From Lineus longissimus (Eukaryota > Nemertea > Pilidiophora > Heteronemertea > Lineidae): a stretch of 64,000 nucleotides of DNA. Positions 62,101 through 64,000 of the stretch are shown here, piece after piece. Below the pieces are notes generated by a model. It had not been told where the DNA came from, searched no databases, and saw nothing but the letters and a program-made list of their open reading frames with translations. Both the position numbers and the translations under genes were made by a program. Location of the stretch: positions 684,501 to 748,500 of the forward strand of contig NC_088315.1 of assembly GCF_910592395.1 (NCBI RefSeq), written 5' to 3'. Every line of letters starts with the position of its first letter. Position 1 is the stretch's first letter.

Positions 62101-64000
62101 CACACACCATTCCTGCGCCAATGATGTCCTTACCATCAAGGATGGAACAAAACCAACTCAGCGTCACTGTGGAACCAAAGCTATTGTCAAAACCTTAGCA
62201 ACAACAGGAACTCTGGTGGTAACCTTCACGACTGCCGCATCGACAAAGGGTGGTCGAGGATTCCGATTGATGCTGACGACGATATACCATCTTGTTGACG
62301 GTAGGTAACGCCTCTCATTTCCACAGATATCAAAGAGGGTGCGTTTTTTCCGGGTTTTCTATTAAAAGTATGAGATGTCCGTGAGTTATTAAGAACGTTG
62401 TAATTTCCTGTTTGAACCCTCCTCTGGCTAGTGCATTTCAACGAAGGGAGTCACCCACTACGTTCGCCAGCGAAACCAGAAATACTACACATTTAATTAT
62501 TTCAGCTTGCAAAGATGGAAAACGGCCCCAAACCGTAGAGATGAGACGGCACGGTACTACAAGACTCTACTCGTGGGGTAGAAACCTGAAAATCAATTAC
62601 CTCCCCAGCCTCAACTGCCTCTGGACAGTTAAATGGAACAAATACCTGTTCGTAAGTACTCAGAACCTAACCGACTCATACCAATTGATGAATTACGACA
62701 TTTTCTGCTAGTTTGCTGAACTGGCTCCATTTGTAGATAGCTGGTAGTGGTATCCTGCTATTTGGTCAGAGGATCTAAAGCCTGGTTCTGTACAAGATTC
62801 AAGATCAAAAGTGAAAGTTACAGTACTTGGAGACGAATTCATCTAGTGTGCCAGACTTATTTCCAAGTCATATCTTCCACATGGCATATTGCAGGTCGTT
62901 TACTTCTGACTCTATACTCCAGAGACAATCCATTCGTAATCATGAACGTATAGTCTTCATGTAGGGGAGAGACAAGCTGATCCACTGTATTAAGAATGAC
63001 CATGGGAGTCAGATTTTACCATGGTGAATGTCACAGCCGATTTCAATGTGCTCAAAGTGCAAAACATTGTTGAAGTATCTTCCTTTTTTGTCCAACCTGG
63101 ACCTCCAACCTGGACCTAATATGCCGCAACCTTACCTTCAGAATGTCTTTTATGCGACCGAAGGACCGTCGGAAGTGCACTGTCCCGCCGATGTCCTGAA
63201 GGTCAACAGTCGCACCATATGTAGAAGCAATGTGACAGAGGCATCAGCTAGACGTGTCAAGTTGGCAAACGGAACAGCTCGAGTCAGTTTTATCTCAGCT
63301 GCCAACAGCAGAGGAGGGAAAGGCTTCATGCTCAAACTCACCACAGTCTACAATCCATATGGTAAGAATGAAATTTGACGTTATAGATTTGTGAGAAACA
63401 AAACTCCAAGGAAAACAAAGCATGCTATCGTCGTCAGATTCAATATCTCATCAACAACGTATAGGTCATGTTTGCGGTCAACTAAACTGGTACAGCCATA
63501 TTCACAGTTATCTCATTTAATTATCCATTTTCAGCTTGTCGAAATGAAAGTTATCACCCACATGTGATCACCCTCAAAAACGCAGGTTCCAACTCGGATG
63601 TCTTCTCCTGGGGTTACGATATTGGGCAGAAGTCGCCGAGGGGGAAGGTCTGCAGATGGAAAGTCAAGTGGAACAAAAACAAACTGGTACGTGTCCTGTT
63701 CCTCAGGGACGACTCCCGAATACCTTGAACCATAAAGAGCACTGCAGTCTGCTGGACTACAGCAATGTATCAGCTGATGATGATTTTGAAATACAGATAC
63801 CGTTTCAGAACCGAAAAATGGACATATTACAGAACCGGATCATGGGGAACTATCAAAGACGGTACGTCGGAATAGCCAGATGGAAACGGAAATCGAAGTG
63901 GGTATGCGAAAATAGGCCTCTTTGAGACCAGAAATGTATGTGGGTCAGATAAGTATACATCATTTCACATTTTAGGACCTTACCTACGAGACTATCGGTG
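59166..64000 (+). CDS. Secreted or membrane CUB-like array protein, 3'-partial
   Basis: Signal peptide exon 59166-59247 (MGPSEYCVLMTGLLAALIAT). Module pairs follow: 59476-59621 + 59818-60034; 60386-60537 + 61206-61428; 61609-61760 + 62060-62300; 62506-62651 + 63142-63361; 63535-63686 + 63976-64000 (runs off the edge). All phases agree, with the same 1-0-1 exon pattern as gene 3. A halves share a C...SWG...LNC-x-W-x-V-x-WN pattern (for example IYSWGRNLEPQINYIPNLNC). B halves start DLxYE or NVFYAT and end GKGF-x-LxLTT-x-Y. The modules resemble one another more than those of gene 3, suggesting recent duplication. There is no CPC block after the signal peptide. The B2 acceptor is AAG rather than CAG. 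Function is unknown; extracellular binding is inferred. The membrane end, if any, is outside the window. Confidence 0.85.

Noticed and set aside
1-64000. CRISPR arrays, bacterial operons, phage or integrated viral genes
   Set aside because: No regularly spaced short repeats, no ribosome-binding-site-led gene strings and no recognisable viral or reverse-transcriptase reading frames were seen on either strand.

Overview
The window is nuclear DNA from an invertebrate animal. Genes are interrupted by many GT-AG introns, reading frames rejoin only after splicing, tRNA-derived SINEs and inverted-repeat elements sit in introns, and there is no operon structure. The protein families fit a marine bilaterian. 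A 368-residue three-domain gelsolin-like protein of the kind known from annelids and molluscs hints at a lophotrochozoan, but this is inference. All gene models were spliced by eye. For each one I checked the reading phase across every junction.

Layout. (1) 2-1935, + strand: the 3' end of a nuclear protein sharing the conserved C-terminal region of the PHRF1/SCAF1 family. (2) 7119-13840, + strand: a complete 12-exon severin/gelsolin-like actin-modulating protein with a separate 5' UTR exon. (3) 20330-55080, + strand: one very large gene of 54 coding exons, predicted product 5,480 residues. It has a signal peptide, a 6.6-kb single exon encoding three ancient copies of a roughly 700-residue Cys-rich helical (CPC) block, 14 CUB-like modules, a CGG-type Cys-rich linker, two IPT/TIG-like segments, a REJ (receptor for egg jelly) region, a GAIN-like region with a GPS motif, one transmembrane helix and a short tail. 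(4) 56652-57515, - strand: a class I SAM-dependent methyltransferase. (5) 59166 to beyond the right edge, + strand: a second gene with a signal peptide followed directly by CUB-like modules of the same exon design. It is a probable relative of the array in gene 3.

The most notable content is the giant receptor and its neighbour. The CPC block matches no domain I recognise, and the combination CPC block, CUB array, REJ, GPS and single-pass membrane anchor is one I do not know from described proteins. A role in cell-surface recognition (gamete, matrix or immune) is inferred only from the REJ, CUB and GPS parts.

Other points of interest are a triplicated splice acceptor in gene 1 and a pair of 0.7-kb inverted-repeat elements carrying a tRNA-like segment, one in gene 2 and one in gene 3. 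There are also two polybasic sites in the receptor and an isolated possible VWA-like exon between genes 2 and 3.
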